Shown here piece by piece: positions 14,949 to 21,457 of a stretch of DNA of 26,338 nt. The position numbers and the translations under genes were made by a program. Source of the DNA: a virus; IMG/VR virus record IMGVR_UViG_3300031772_000240, positions 1-26,338 of that record. One strand, 5' to 3'. Numbering within the stretch: position 1 is the stretch's first letter; the number at the start of each line of letters is the position of its first letter. The notes under the pieces are model-generated. The model made no database searches. It worked only from the letters and a program-made list of their open reading frames with translations, and was not told where the DNA came from.

Positions 14949-15269
14949 ATGGAACCGAATTGGCCAGAGGCGGCATTGATTGAGCAGGGCGATGGCCTGG
15001 TGGCTCTTGCTCCGCGCATGGCGCGGGTGGACCACACGTTTGTGGTGTTCTGGTTTGAGGCGCAGCACGAGCGGGGCGTGGTGTGCCAAGAGTTGAACGA
15101 CTCTCAGGCTCCGGCGCTCATCACGTTCACTGGCCAGAATGGTCGGCTATGGCGGTTCCGGCAGCTGACGGTCGATCTCTGGAATGAAAAGGTCGCGGCG
15201 CAGACCATCGGCAAGGTTCGCTTCAAGACCGAAGCGCAGATGATGGAGTCGCTGAACCGAGAGTGGTAG
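14949..15269 (+). CDS. Unknown 106-residue protein between ART and macrodomain genes
   Basis: ATG 14949 lies two bases after the MuF-ART stop, so it is probably translated by coupling. The product is rich in aromatic residues and beta-predicted (HTFVVFWFEAQHERGVV, PALITFTGQNGRLWRFRQ), with a helical C-terminal end. It has no signal, membrane segment or Cys cluster. The family is not recognised. Being placed directly after an effector-like domain and before a macrodomain, it could hold the ART inactive during assembly (an immunity or chaperone protein). An ordinary head-completion protein is equally possible. Confidence 0.6.
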   Translation: MEPNWPEAALIEQGDGLVALAPRMARVDHTFVVFWFEAQHERGVVCQELNDSQAPALITFTGQNGRLWRFRQLTVDLWNEKVAAQTIGKVRFKTEAQMMESLNREW

Positions 15270-15277
15270 CGGGCCGT

Positions 15278-15310
15278 CCGTTACTAACGGTTTGGCGGTC
15301 CAGTCGGACC
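15278..15310. promoter_or_regulatory. Two adjacent palindromes before the macrodomain gene
   Basis: CCGTTA-C-TAACGG (15278-15290) is a perfect 6-bp inverted repeat around one base, shaped like a protein-binding operator. Seven bases later GGTCC-AGTC-GGACC (15297-15310) is a perfect 5-bp hairpin with a four-base loop. They fill most of the 55-base gap between 15269 and the start at 15325. The second could be a weak terminator or a site controlling the macrodomain gene. No clear promoter boxes are seen. Confidence 0.5.
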
Positions 15311-15324
15311 AGTAAGGCGGAAAC

Positions 15325-15861
15325 ATGGAACTGAGAACACCGTTCGTAACGCGGGCTGGCTCACTGATTCCGGTGGTCGGCAATCTCTGGGATTACCACG
15401 ATGCGGGCTGGCGGGTGGTCGTCACCACAAACATCGGGTGGCACCCGGCCACGCTGGCGAACAACATGGGGGCGGGCTCGGTGGCGGCTGCGGCTCGTAC
15501 TTGGCCTGACCTGCAGACCTGGTATGGGGCGCTCTGCAAGAAGCACGGCAACGCGCTCGGCGTGGTTCAGTATCGCTCGCGGCGGCTGATGTTCCTGCCT
15601 GTCAAACCGTTGCTGTCGGTTTCGGATCCCGAGCGCTCCTGGGATCAGGAAGCCAGCATGCCGCTGATCGATCGCGGACTCCACGATCTGAGCCGGATCG
15701 CTCTGAGCGAGGTCGGGCCGCGCATCGCTCTGGCGTTCCCTGGATGCGGCAACGGCGGGCTGAGCAGGCGAGCGGTGCTACCGCTGATGCAGCGCTGGCT
15801 CAGTCCCGCTGCGCGGGCTGGGGTGGTGCAGGTTGTAGAGTTTGATCTGAGTTCGTTCTGA
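15325..15861 (+). CDS. Macrodomain protein, DarG-like ADP-ribosyl hydrolase candidate
   Basis: This 178-residue protein starts at ATG 15325 behind AAGGCGGA (15313-15320). It shows the ordered motifs of a macrodomain: VVVTTNIGWH (31-40) with Asn36; NNMGAGSVAAAA (46-57), the ADP-ribose-binding Gly loop; PDLQTWYGALCKKHG (61-75); LMFLPVK (88-94); and ALAFPGCGNGGLSRRAVLPL (135-154), the second phosphate-binding loop. Macrodomains bind or remove ADP-ribose; DarG is the antitoxin that strips it from DNA modified by DarT. The fold here occupies the whole protein, without DarG's extra C-terminal DarT-binding domain. Two genes upstream lies a DarT-like domain, which argues for an eraser or self-protection role. 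Fold very likely; activity inferred. Confidence 0.8.
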   Translation: MELRTPFVTRAGSLIPVVGNLWDYHDAGWRVVVTTNIGWHPATLANNMGAGSVAAAARTWPDLQTWYGALCKKHGNALGVVQYRSRRLMFLPVKPLLSVSDPERSWDQEASMPLIDRGLHDLSRIALSEVGPRIALAFPGCGNGGLSRRAVLPLMQRWLSPAARAGVVQVVEFDLSSF

Positions 15862-15922
15862 GGTAGCTTTGCCTGCGTGGGGCGCGTGCCACCTACCCCC
15901 CGGAGTCGCGCGTCCTGCCGAC

Positions 15923-15962
15923 CCGCCCCACCCGTTGCGTTATGAGCATCGGCGTGGGGCGG
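15923..15962 (+). terminator. Long-loop inverted repeat after the macrodomain gene
   Basis: CCGCCCCAC (15923-15931) and GTGGGGCGG (15954-15962) are perfect 9-bp arms with a 22-base loop. The stem is very GC-rich but no T-run follows. It sits directly before promoter-like boxes at 15963-15991. Termination of the upstream unit or a regulatory hairpin are both possible. Confidence 0.4.
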
Positions 15963-15991
15963 TTCACTTTCCGCGCTCGGCGTGGCATGCT
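15963..15991 (+). promoter_or_regulatory. Possible promoter for a leaderless gene at 15999
   Basis: TTCACT (15963-15968), a 17-base spacer and CATGCT (15986-15991) resemble sigma-70-type boxes. The -10 box ends seven bases before ATG 15999, where there is no ribosome site, so a leaderless message is plausible. The same 7-base geometry occurs before ATG 16404. Predicted by eye only. Confidence 0.4.
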
Positions 15992-15998
15992 CCGGCGC

Positions 15999-16370
15999 AT
16001 GGACAAACCCAGCGATGTCGTGTTCAGGCCGTTCTCACTTCCCGGCGACGAGGCAAAGGTGCTCGCGGACTGGAAGCGGGAACACCCCGAAGAGGCTGCG
16101 GAGGTCGCTCGGTTTCCCGGCGACCAGACAGAGTCTGAGCGCGCGGCTCGGATGTACGAACACGCAATGGGCGAACGCGCCGAGTTGATGCAGCGCCAAG
16201 GGTGGCCGCAATCGGGCTGGTCGGACGACTCCAGCCAGCCGCAAAGCTCGGCGGGCGTGGCGCGCGACGCTGACCTGGCGGAACAGCGGCGGTCGCTGCG
16301 CGGCGGGCTGAGCGACGCTCCTGGCGATGCGCGGGCGACCGACGACAACCGAAAGCCGTTCAAGCTGTAG
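15999..16370 (+). CDS. Hypothetical acidic small protein
   Basis: ATG 15999 is preferred to the in-frame ATG 15942 or 15987, because the upstream ones lie inside an inverted repeat or promoter-like boxes and have no ribosome site. The 123-residue product is charged and low in hydrophobics. It has helical DEAKVLADWKREHPEEAAEV and ERAARMYEHAMGERAELMQR segments, then a Ser/Gln-rich and Asp/Arg-rich tail. It is probably a partly disordered head-associated or accessory protein. No family recognised. The next gene begins 33 bases later, again with promoter-like boxes in between. Confidence 0.5.
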   Translation: MDKPSDVVFRPFSLPGDEAKVLADWKREHPEEAAEVARFPGDQTESERAARMYEHAMGERAELMQRQGWPQSGWSDDSSQPQSSAGVARDADLAEQRRSLRGGLSDAPGDARATDDNRKPFKL

Positions 16371-16396
16371 ACGTGCGGCGCGCGTCGTGGCATAAC
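16368..16396 (+). promoter_or_regulatory. Possible promoter for a leaderless gene at 16404
   Basis: TAGACG (16368-16373), 17 bases, then CATAAC (16391-16396), ending seven bases before ATG 16404, which has no Shine-Dalgarno site. The local string GTGGCATAAC parallels GTGGCATGCT before the gene at 15999. Weak match to consensus; reported because the geometry repeats. Confidence 0.3.
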
Positions 16397-16403
16397 GTCG
16401 GGC

Positions 16404-16658
16404 ATGGCAAATTTCCCATTCCCCCGGTCGTCTGATTCGGCAAGTGGTCCCGATCTCGGCTCCGAGCAGGATCCCGAGTTCACTCAGGACGGCGCACCTG
16501 GTGGCCGGTCGCTTGGCGACGATCTGCCGAGCGTGGCGGTTCCCGGTGGCCAGCCGTTCATCCTGACGGGGTATTCCCCTCAGTCGGACCAGGACTCGCT
16601 CCCGGCTCCCGGCTCTACCGACGGCAACGGCAAGGCTCCCGAAGGCAACCGGCGCTGA
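16404..16658 (+). CDS. Hypothetical disordered Ser/Pro/Gly-rich protein
   Basis: This 84-residue protein starts at ATG 16404. Its composition is dominated by Ser, Asp, Gly, Pro and Gln with few large hydrophobics (for example SSDSASGPDLGSEQDPEF and a C-terminal GSTDGNGKAPEGNRR), so it is almost certainly disordered. Such short proteins near capsid genes can be scaffold-like or virion-internal, but nothing specific is recognised. No ribosome site is visible; a leaderless transcript may serve it. The coding call is moderate because low-complexity sequence in a GC-rich genome is easily open by chance. Confidence 0.45.
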   Translation: MANFPFPRSSDSASGPDLGSEQDPEFTQDGAPGGRSLGDDLPSVAVPGGQPFILTGYSPQSDQDSLPAPGSTDGNGKAPEGNRR

Positions 16659-16690
16659 TCCTTTGGTTCGGTTTGCCTGGAGGTCGATGA

Positions 16691-17419
16691 ATGGGCGCTC
16701 AGCAAGTTGAGTTGACGGGTCAGATCACGGTCGGCGGCTCGGCTTGCGCTGACTCCTGCGTCGGCGGCTCGCTCAAGCAGCAGTCGCTTTCGCTGCGTTG
16801 CTCTGGCCAGTGGTATCCGGCGGTGGTGTCCACCGATGTCCCGGTGCAGATTCAGACGGCTGGCGCGGTCGGCGCGGCCTGGGTCGAAGCTCCCACGACT
16901 GACGCGCTCGACAAGATCGAGCTTCTGATGCTGCGCGGCAACGCTCCGATGCGCGTGCGCGTCGGCGCTGCGGTGGCTCGGTTGCTGAGCACGGCGGTCG
17001 TGTTCCCTGTCACGTTCGTTGCTGAGACCCTGATCTTCATGGTGGACGGCGGCGCGGCAATCACATGCACGTTCACCGCTGGGGTCAAGACGGCGCAGCA
17101 AATCGTCAACGCGCTCAATGCTGCGGCTGCGCTAGCTGGCGGGCTCGCGGTGCTGCCGTGGAGCGTCGACACGAGTGGTCAGATCGCCCTCTCGGGCGTG
17201 GCAACCGGCGTGCAGGGCGCGGTCGCGGTGACCGGCGGAACAGCCCAAGCGATGCTCGGGTTCGCTGTCACGAGCACCGCTGTCGGCGCTGGAGCCGATA
17301 CCGACTTCGTCGGGCTCTACCTGGTCGAGTATGGTCGTGGCTCAATCCTGGCTCCGTCCCGGGTCCAGGTGAGCGGCATCGGCCAGCTGGAAGTGTTCGC
17401 GGCAGGCACTACCGCCTGA
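16691..17419 (+). CDS. Putative virion structural protein
   Basis: This 242-residue protein starts at ATG 16691 behind GGAGG (16679-16683); ATG 16687 is out of frame. The sequence is beta-rich with many Ala, Gly, Val and Thr. Residues 130-215 show a pattern recurring in phage and flagellar-type structural proteins: TAQQIVNALNAAAALAG, SGQIALSGVATGVQGAV, then GGTAQAMLGF. This suggests an outer-surface or tail/neck beta-domain. Two N-terminal Cys (SACADSC) could pair or bind metal. Position between packaging and scaffold genes supports a structural role. The following terminator-like hairpin suggests its message can end independently. Confidence 0.6.
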   Translation: MGAQQVELTGQITVGGSACADSCVGGSLKQQSLSLRCSGQWYPAVVSTDVPVQIQTAGAVGAAWVEAPTTDALDKIELLMLRGNAPMRVRVGAAVARLLSTAVVFPVTFVAETLIFMVDGGAAITCTFTAGVKTAQQIVNALNAAAALAGGLAVLPWSVDTSGQIALSGVATGVQGAVAVTGGTAQAMLGFAVTSTAVGAGADTDFVGLYLVEYGRGSILAPSRVQVSGIGQLEVFAAGTTA

Positions 17420-17426
17420 CCGCACG

Positions 17427-17450
17427 GCGCGGGTGTTCCGCGCTTTATCT
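17427..17450 (+). terminator. Hairpin terminator
   Basis: GCGCGG (17427-17432), loop GTGTT, CCGCGC (17438-17443), then TTTATCT. A perfect 6-bp GC stem followed by a short T-rich run is a rho-independent terminator layout. It lies eight bases after the stop of the 16691 gene and before the ribosome site of the next one. Confidence 0.6.
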
Positions 17451-17468
17451 GACAAAGGAAACAACGCG

Positions 17469-18116
17469 ATGTCTCGATCACTCCGCACCGTTCTCAACGA
17501 GTCCAATCCCAACAAGATATCGGACGCCATGAAGGCGGTGCGCGTCGGTGACGCGCTCGCGGTCCTGCCGCGTCGCATCGCGGCTGCGGTCGTGGCGCAC
17601 GTCCTGGTGCTGCCGGAGGACGCCAAGGCGGCGGTCATTCTGCAATGCCTGGTCACGGCGGGCGGCGTCACGGGCCGCTTCACGGCGGTGTCGGCAGACG
17701 CGACTCCGGCGACAACCGAGTGCGGCGTGAATGCCGCTGGCAACATCCAGTTTCTCGCTGCGGACGCTGTCACGCTCGCAGAGGTGGTCTACGTCCCGAT
17801 GGAAGGCGGCGTGGTCGAGGACTTGCTTCCGGTCGCAGCCGACGTCGGCACGTTCCTGCAGAGCCGCAAGGCGCAACAGCTTCTGGCTGTCACGGCGACC
17901 GCTGGCGGCGCTCCGGGCGTCAAGACCCTGGTCACGCTGCGCGGCGCGACCCCGGCGGCTGGCTCGTGCGCCATCAACCTGCTCGGCACTGGCGTCGTGT
18001 TCGCCGCTGCGGACGCGATCACCGCTTGCACGGCTCGCTACGTCGCGCAGCCCGGTGTCGGCGGCGCTTCGGGTCCGATCGGCAGCGTGCTCGACGCGCA
18101 GCAGTCGGCGCTGTAG
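17469..18116 (+). CDS. Putative capsid decoration or virion protein with internal duplication
   Basis: ATG 17469 is chosen because AAAGGAAA lies at a normal distance and the frame upstream crosses the terminator. The 215-residue product is Ala/Val/Gly-rich and beta-predicted. Two halves look alike: residues 78-110 (ATPATTECGVNAAGN, then IQFLAADAVTLAEVVYVP) and 160-194 (ATPAAGSCAINLLGTG, then VVFAAADAITACTARYVA), so a domain was duplicated. Small two-domain beta proteins next to scaffold and capsid genes are often head decoration proteins. It is flanked on both sides by terminator-like hairpins, which fits a highly expressed structural gene. The family itself is not recognised. Confidence 0.6.
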   Translation: MSRSLRTVLNESNPNKISDAMKAVRVGDALAVLPRRIAAAVVAHVLVLPEDAKAAVILQCLVTAGGVTGRFTAVSADATPATTECGVNAAGNIQFLAADAVTLAEVVYVPMEGGVVEDLLPVAADVGTFLQSRKAQQLLAVTATAGGAPGVKTLVTLRGATPAAGSCAINLLGTGVVFAAADAITACTARYVAQPGVGGASGPIGSVLDAQQSAL

Positions 18117-18132
18117 TCGCGAGAATTTCAGA

Positions 18133-18179
18133 TGAGCGCCGCCGCTCACCGGCTCCTATCCGGTGGGCGGCGGCGTTCG
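18133..18179 (+). terminator. Strong hairpin terminator
   Basis: The core arms CGCCGCCGCTCACCGG (18137-18152) and CCGGTGGGCGGCGGCG (18160-18175) pair over 16 positions with one G-T, closed by loop CTCCTAT. The stem can extend about four more pairs, to 18133/18179. AATTTATGTAAA follows, an AT-rich if imperfect tail. It lies 17 bases after the stop at 18116, a clear transcript end or attenuator. Confidence 0.7.
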
Positions 18180-18237
18180 CAATTTATGTAAACACCTTGA
18201 CGCCACGGCTGCGGATTTAGCCGGATGAGGAAAAGCC

Positions 18238-18939
18238 ATGTTCATCACCAACCTATCCCGAGGACCGCTGCGCGCGCCTGAAGGCGAGCCAACTGGAGGG
18301 GGCGCACCAGCCGATCCTCCAGCGCCTCCAGCGCCACCGGCACCCGAGCCGCCGACCTCGATCACGCTGACGTCGGAGCAACTGCGCGACCGGCTGGATC
18401 GCAGCAAGACCTCGTTTCTTCGGGCGCACGGATTCGGCAGCGAGGAAGAACTGAAGGCGCTTAAACAGCGCGACGCCGATCGCGCAGCCACCGAGGAAAC
18501 AAACCGCAAGGCCACAATGACTCGCGAGCAACAGCTTCAAGAGGAGCTTGCGCAGGAGCGGGCCGGTCGCGCAGCGTCCGACGAGCGGGCGCAGCGAGCA
18601 TCGTTCGACCGACACGTCGCTGGCGTGTGCGCAACGCTCGGCGTCAGGAATCTCGACTACGCGACGTTCCTGGTCGAGCAAGCCGCTCAGGCAACGCCAG
18701 ACGGCGCAGAGTTGGACGTGCAGGTATGGCTGCAAGCTCGGATGGAATCGCACCCTGCGACTCGTGCGGCGCTCGGAATGGACGCCCCGGTGTCGACTGT
18801 GGTCGATCCGGTCACGACCGTCCCAGGCTTCAATCCGCCAGCGCCGCCACGCCCCGGCGCGCCACCTCAGACCAACGATGCGTTCGGGATGGACGCGGCA
18901 ACGTGGATGGCGCGTCGCGAAGCACTCGGCATCACTTGA
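18238..18939 (+). CDS. Capsid scaffolding protein
   Basis: This 233-residue protein starts at ATG 18238, with GAGGAAAAG upstream. It lies immediately before the major capsid gene, the usual scaffold position. It has a proline-rich disordered N-terminus (PADPPAPPAPPAPEPP), a charged helical/coiled-coil centre (EETNRKATMTREQQLQEELA onward, about residues 82-125), and a Pro/Gly-rich C-terminal tail ending in FGMDAATWMARREALGIT. The last helix, often basic in scaffolds, binds the inner capsid surface. No protease signature is present. The length and composition match scaffolds of SPP1/N4-like heads. It would be expelled or removed during head maturation. Confidence 0.75.
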   Translation: MFITNLSRGPLRAPEGEPTGGGAPADPPAPPAPPAPEPPTSITLTSEQLRDRLDRSKTSFLRAHGFGSEEELKALKQRDADRAATEETNRKATMTREQQLQEELAQERAGRAASDERAQRASFDRHVAGVCATLGVRNLDYATFLVEQAAQATPDGAELDVQVWLQARMESHPATRAALGMDAPVSTVVDPVTTVPGFNPPAPPRPGAPPQTNDAFGMDAATWMARREALGIT

Positions 18940-18964
18940 ACCTGACGCGGCGCGGTGATACGCT
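18936..18964 (+). promoter_or_regulatory. Promoter for the major capsid gene
   Basis: TTGAAC (18936-18941) and TACGCT (18959-18964) are separated by exactly 17 bases, the best sigma-70-type match in the window (TTGAxx and TAnnnT). Transcription would start near 18971, giving a leader of about 93 bases before GTG 19064. The -35 box overlaps the scaffold stop codon. Confidence 0.6.
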
Positions 18965-19063
18965 CGCGCTCAATCAGTAGGCACTCGCGCTACGCACACG
19001 ACGGCGGTTCCTGTCGGCAATCAGCGAGAGCACACTTGAGGTCCACCACAACGGAGGTGTCTC

Positions 19064-20452
19064 GTGTCGCTCGCACTCGCAGGAATCCCATCGCAAATTC
19101 AGAATCTTCTCCAAGACCGCACACTCGAGCGCGTCTTCCACGACAACCTGTTTCCTCGCATGCTCTTCCGAGCAGAGGCGCGCCCCGAAGTCTGGGCCGC
19201 GAACCTTGGCGAGCGCATGATCTTCACCCGTGCGGGCGCGATCCCGGTCGACACGACTCCGCTCGTGCCCGGTCAGGATCCGATCCCGAGCACCTACGCC
19301 ACCGAACAGTGGGAGGCCGAAGCTCGCCAGTTCGCCAAGACCATCGACACGCACATGCCGTCGAGCGTCACCGCGCTCGCGTCGCTGTTCCTGCGTAACA
19401 CGCAGCAACTCGGTCTGAACTCCGCGCAGACGATGAACCGTCTGACCCGCGACCCGCTGTTCACCGCCTATCTCGGCGGCGAAGCGATGATGAAGACGGC
19501 GGCGCTCGCGGCTGCGACCACGCTTCACGTCACAACGCTGAACGGCTTCACCCAACAGATCCAGAACGGTCGCCTGAGCGCGGTGTCGGCGGTCAATCCG
19601 CTCGTCATTCGTTTCTCGACCGCAGAACCGGCGAACACCGTCGTCGGCTTCGTGCCTGACGTCGCAGCCGAGCCCAACGGCTCCGGCACGCTGTCGCTTG
19701 GCGCGGCGCTTGTGGGCGGCTTGGCGCTCCGTGTCGGCGTGTTCGCAGCCACTCGCAGCCGTCGCTTGCGCGTCGGCGCTGGCGCGACGGTGGATGCGCT
19801 TGTCGCAGCCAACATCATCACCCTGAACGACATCATCGCTGGCGTTTCGCGGCTGCGCGCACAGAACGTGCCTCCGCATCCCGACGGGCGCTACCACGTC
19901 CACATGACCCCGGCGGCTGAGGCCGAAATCTTCCAAGACAATCACTGGCAGCGTCTGCACCAGTCGTTGCCCGACGGCGCGCCCTACCGCGACCTCGCGA
20001 TCGGCGAAGCGGTCGGCTGCTACTTCTACCGAAACACCGAGAACCCCGACGCACAGAGCACGCAAGCGTCGCGAGCGTTGTCGGATCCCGGCGGCGCTGG
20101 ATTCGCTGTCCTCGCGCCCGAAATCGGCGGCGAGATCATCAACGCGGCGGGCGTTCCCGTGCTGCGGACCATCATCACCGGCGGTGGCGCGATCTATGAG
20201 AAGTACATCGACGAGGGGCAGTACATCACCGAGGCGGGAGTGACCGGTAAGATCGGTCAGTTCAGCATCATCAACGGCGGCGTCGCGATTATGACCCGCC
20301 GCATTCGGTTCATCCTGCGCTCGCCGCTGGACCGCATGCAGCAGCTTGTGTCGCAGACGTGGTCGTGGTCGGGCGACTTCCCGATCCCGTCCGACGCCCT
20401 CTCGGGCGACGGCGCTCGCTTCCTGCGGGCGGTCGTGATCGAGCACGGTTAG
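19064..20452 (+). CDS. Major capsid protein (N4 gp56-like)
   Basis: This 462-residue protein starts at GTG 19064, with GGAGG at 19053-19057. It lies directly after the scaffold. The sequence has features of HK97-fold capsid proteins of the N4 gp56-like class: N-terminal helical segment (LLQDRTLERVFHDNLFP), an E-loop-like beta stretch around GERMIFTRAGAIPV, a long central region with TAYLGGEAMMKTAALAA, and the conserved C-terminal DGRYHVHMTPAAEAEIFQD and DLAIGEAVGCYFYRNTENP. The 124-base leader and its own promoter, together with a strong downstream hairpin, fit very high expression. No decoration insertion is obvious. Confidence comes from order, length and motif. Confidence 0.85.
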   Translation: MSLALAGIPSQIQNLLQDRTLERVFHDNLFPRMLFRAEARPEVWAANLGERMIFTRAGAIPVDTTPLVPGQDPIPSTYATEQWEAEARQFAKTIDTHMPSSVTALASLFLRNTQQLGLNSAQTMNRLTRDPLFTAYLGGEAMMKTAALAAATTLHVTTLNGFTQQIQNGRLSAVSAVNPLVIRFSTAEPANTVVGFVPDVAAEPNGSGTLSLGAALVGGLALRVGVFAATRSRRLRVGAGATVDALVAANIITLNDIIAGVSRLRAQNVPPHPDGRYHVHMTPAAEAEIFQDNHWQRLHQSLPDGAPYRDLAIGEAVGCYFYRNTENPDAQSTQASRALSDPGGAGFAVLAPEIGGEIINAAGVPVLRTIITGGGAIYEKYIDEGQYITEAGVTGKIGQFSIINGGVAIMTRRIRFILRSPLDRMQQLVSQTWSWSGDFPIPSDALSGDGARFLRAVVIEHG

Positions 20453-20472
20453 TTCTAAGGCACGAACACTCG

Positions 20473-20520
20473 ACGCCTTGACCTGCGGCATGTACGCTGC
20501 GGGTCAGGGCGTTGTGCTTT
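20473..20520 (+). terminator. Strong hairpin terminator after the capsid gene
   Basis: Arms at 20473-20489 and 20496-20512 pair over 17 positions without bulges (three are G-T), closed by loop ATGTAC. TTGTGCTTT follows at 20512-20520. It begins 21 bases after the capsid stop. This is the most convincing terminator here and would limit read-through to the connector genes. Confidence 0.8.
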
Positions 20521-20530
20521 GGAGGGTGTG

Positions 20531-21046
20531 ATGAATCTCGACACGATGACTCGCGACCAGTTGATCGAGCAGGCCGATGCCTTGGGCCTCGAGATTCCGA
20601 AGGGCGCATCGAAGGCTGCGGTGCGGTCGGCGGTGGAGGATGCAATCGCGCAGAAGCATCTCGCGGTGACGACACCGCTTGTCGTTGGCGCATTGACCGC
20701 CGAGCAGCGTGTGCTGCTGGCTGGCGCAAGCGACACTGAGATCGAGCAGGTTCTGCTCGACCCGGTGGTCCCGTCCTGGTGCAAGGCCGAATTTATGGCC
20801 GAGCTTGGGCGGCGTTCCGCATCGGGCCGGAAGTCGCAGATCGCCGAGTACATCGTGACGAAGGGCGGGCGCTACTTCGTTCCCGGCCACGGGACCGTGC
20901 TGCCGAACGGCTCGGTCATATCGGCAATGACTCATAACCTGGACGACGTGCGGTCGCAGGGCATTGAGTTTGAGCCGCTTGTCGGTCGCGTGGAGGCGTA
21001 TGAGGACCAGCTTGGATTCGTGAAGACCAGAATCATCGGAGGCTAG
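20531..21046 (+). CDS. Head-associated protein with SAP/HeH-like N-terminus
   Basis: ATG 20531 is selected because GGAGGG (20521-20526) lies four bases upstream; an earlier in-frame GTG at 20519 lies against the terminator tail. The 171-residue product begins with MTRDQLIEQADALGLEIPKG and a following VRSAVEDAI helix, the layout of a short helix-extended-helix (SAP/LEM-like) motif, often found at the end of phage capsid-neighbour proteins. The rest is mixed alpha/beta with KGGRYFVPGHGTVLPNGSV. Position directly after the capsid gene suggests a head-stabilising or connector-associated protein. No catalytic motif is seen. Confidence 0.65.
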   Translation: MNLDTMTRDQLIEQADALGLEIPKGASKAAVRSAVEDAIAQKHLAVTTPLVVGALTAEQRVLLAGASDTEIEQVLLDPVVPSWCKAEFMAELGRRSASGRKSQIAEYIVTKGGRYFVPGHGTVLPNGSVISAMTHNLDDVRSQGIEFEPLVGRVEAYEDQLGFVKTRIIGG

Positions 21047-21049
21047 TCA

Positions 21050-21457
21050 ATGGCGTTCACGGAACAGCAGAAGGGCCGCGTGCTCCACCATCTAGGATAT
21101 CCGAACTGGTCGATGCTCAGTAACGGCATCCAACTCGGCTTCCCCGCTGGCGCGCAGCCGCTGTTCCTGGTCGAACAGGCATTCAAGCTGCTGACGCCCG
21201 ACGGCGAGGCCGAGGTCGCAAACGATATCTGCGAGTGCGACGCCATCGAGTGCCAGTTGACCGACGCCAGGTCGCGTTTCCGGGCGCTGGAAATCGGCGA
21301 GCTAAAGCTGAACCCGCACGAGCCGCGCCAACTGCGCCAGGAGCTTTTCTGGTGGAGGAATAAGCTGTCGGATGACCTCGGCGTCGCTCCGAATCCTCGC
21401 TCGATGATGGCGTTGTCGGGTGAAGCTGGAGGCATTAACGCTCGGGTGCTGAGGTGA
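21050..21457 (+). CDS. Putative head-tail connector (adaptor)
   Basis: This 135-residue protein starts at ATG 21050, three bases after the previous stop. It is helical with a conserved-looking hydrophobic/aromatic face (HHLGYPNWSMLSNGIQLGF near the N-terminus) and a C-terminal RQLRQELFWWRNKLSDDLGV helix. Its size, helical bundle prediction and place as the first of the small genes after the capsid match gp15/gp6-type adaptors, which join portal and tail. Family not proven by motif. It overlaps the next gene by four bases. Confidence 0.6.
   Translation: MAFTEQQKGRVLHHLGYPNWSMLSNGIQLGFPAGAQPLFLVEQAFKLLTPDGEAEVANDICECDAIECQLTDARSRFRALEIGELKLNPHEPRQLRQELFWWRNKLSDDLGVAPNPRSMMALSGEAGGINARVLR

Noticed and set aside
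18197-18225. TTGACG as a -35 box upstream of the scaffold gene
   Set aside because: No acceptable -10 box occurs at 16-18 bases; the nearest TA-containing hexamer is only about 13 bases away.
18974-20491. Long antisense open frame (505 codons) opposite the capsid gene
   Set aside because: It mirrors the capsid gene, has Arg/Asp/Val-biased composition typical of a GC-rich shadow frame, no ribosome site and no recognisable domain, and all other genes run on the + strand.
20493-20498. TACGCT as a -10 box for the 20531 gene
   Set aside because: It lies in the loop and 3' arm of a 17-position hairpin that explains the sequence better as a terminator, and the only good -35-like box is too close.
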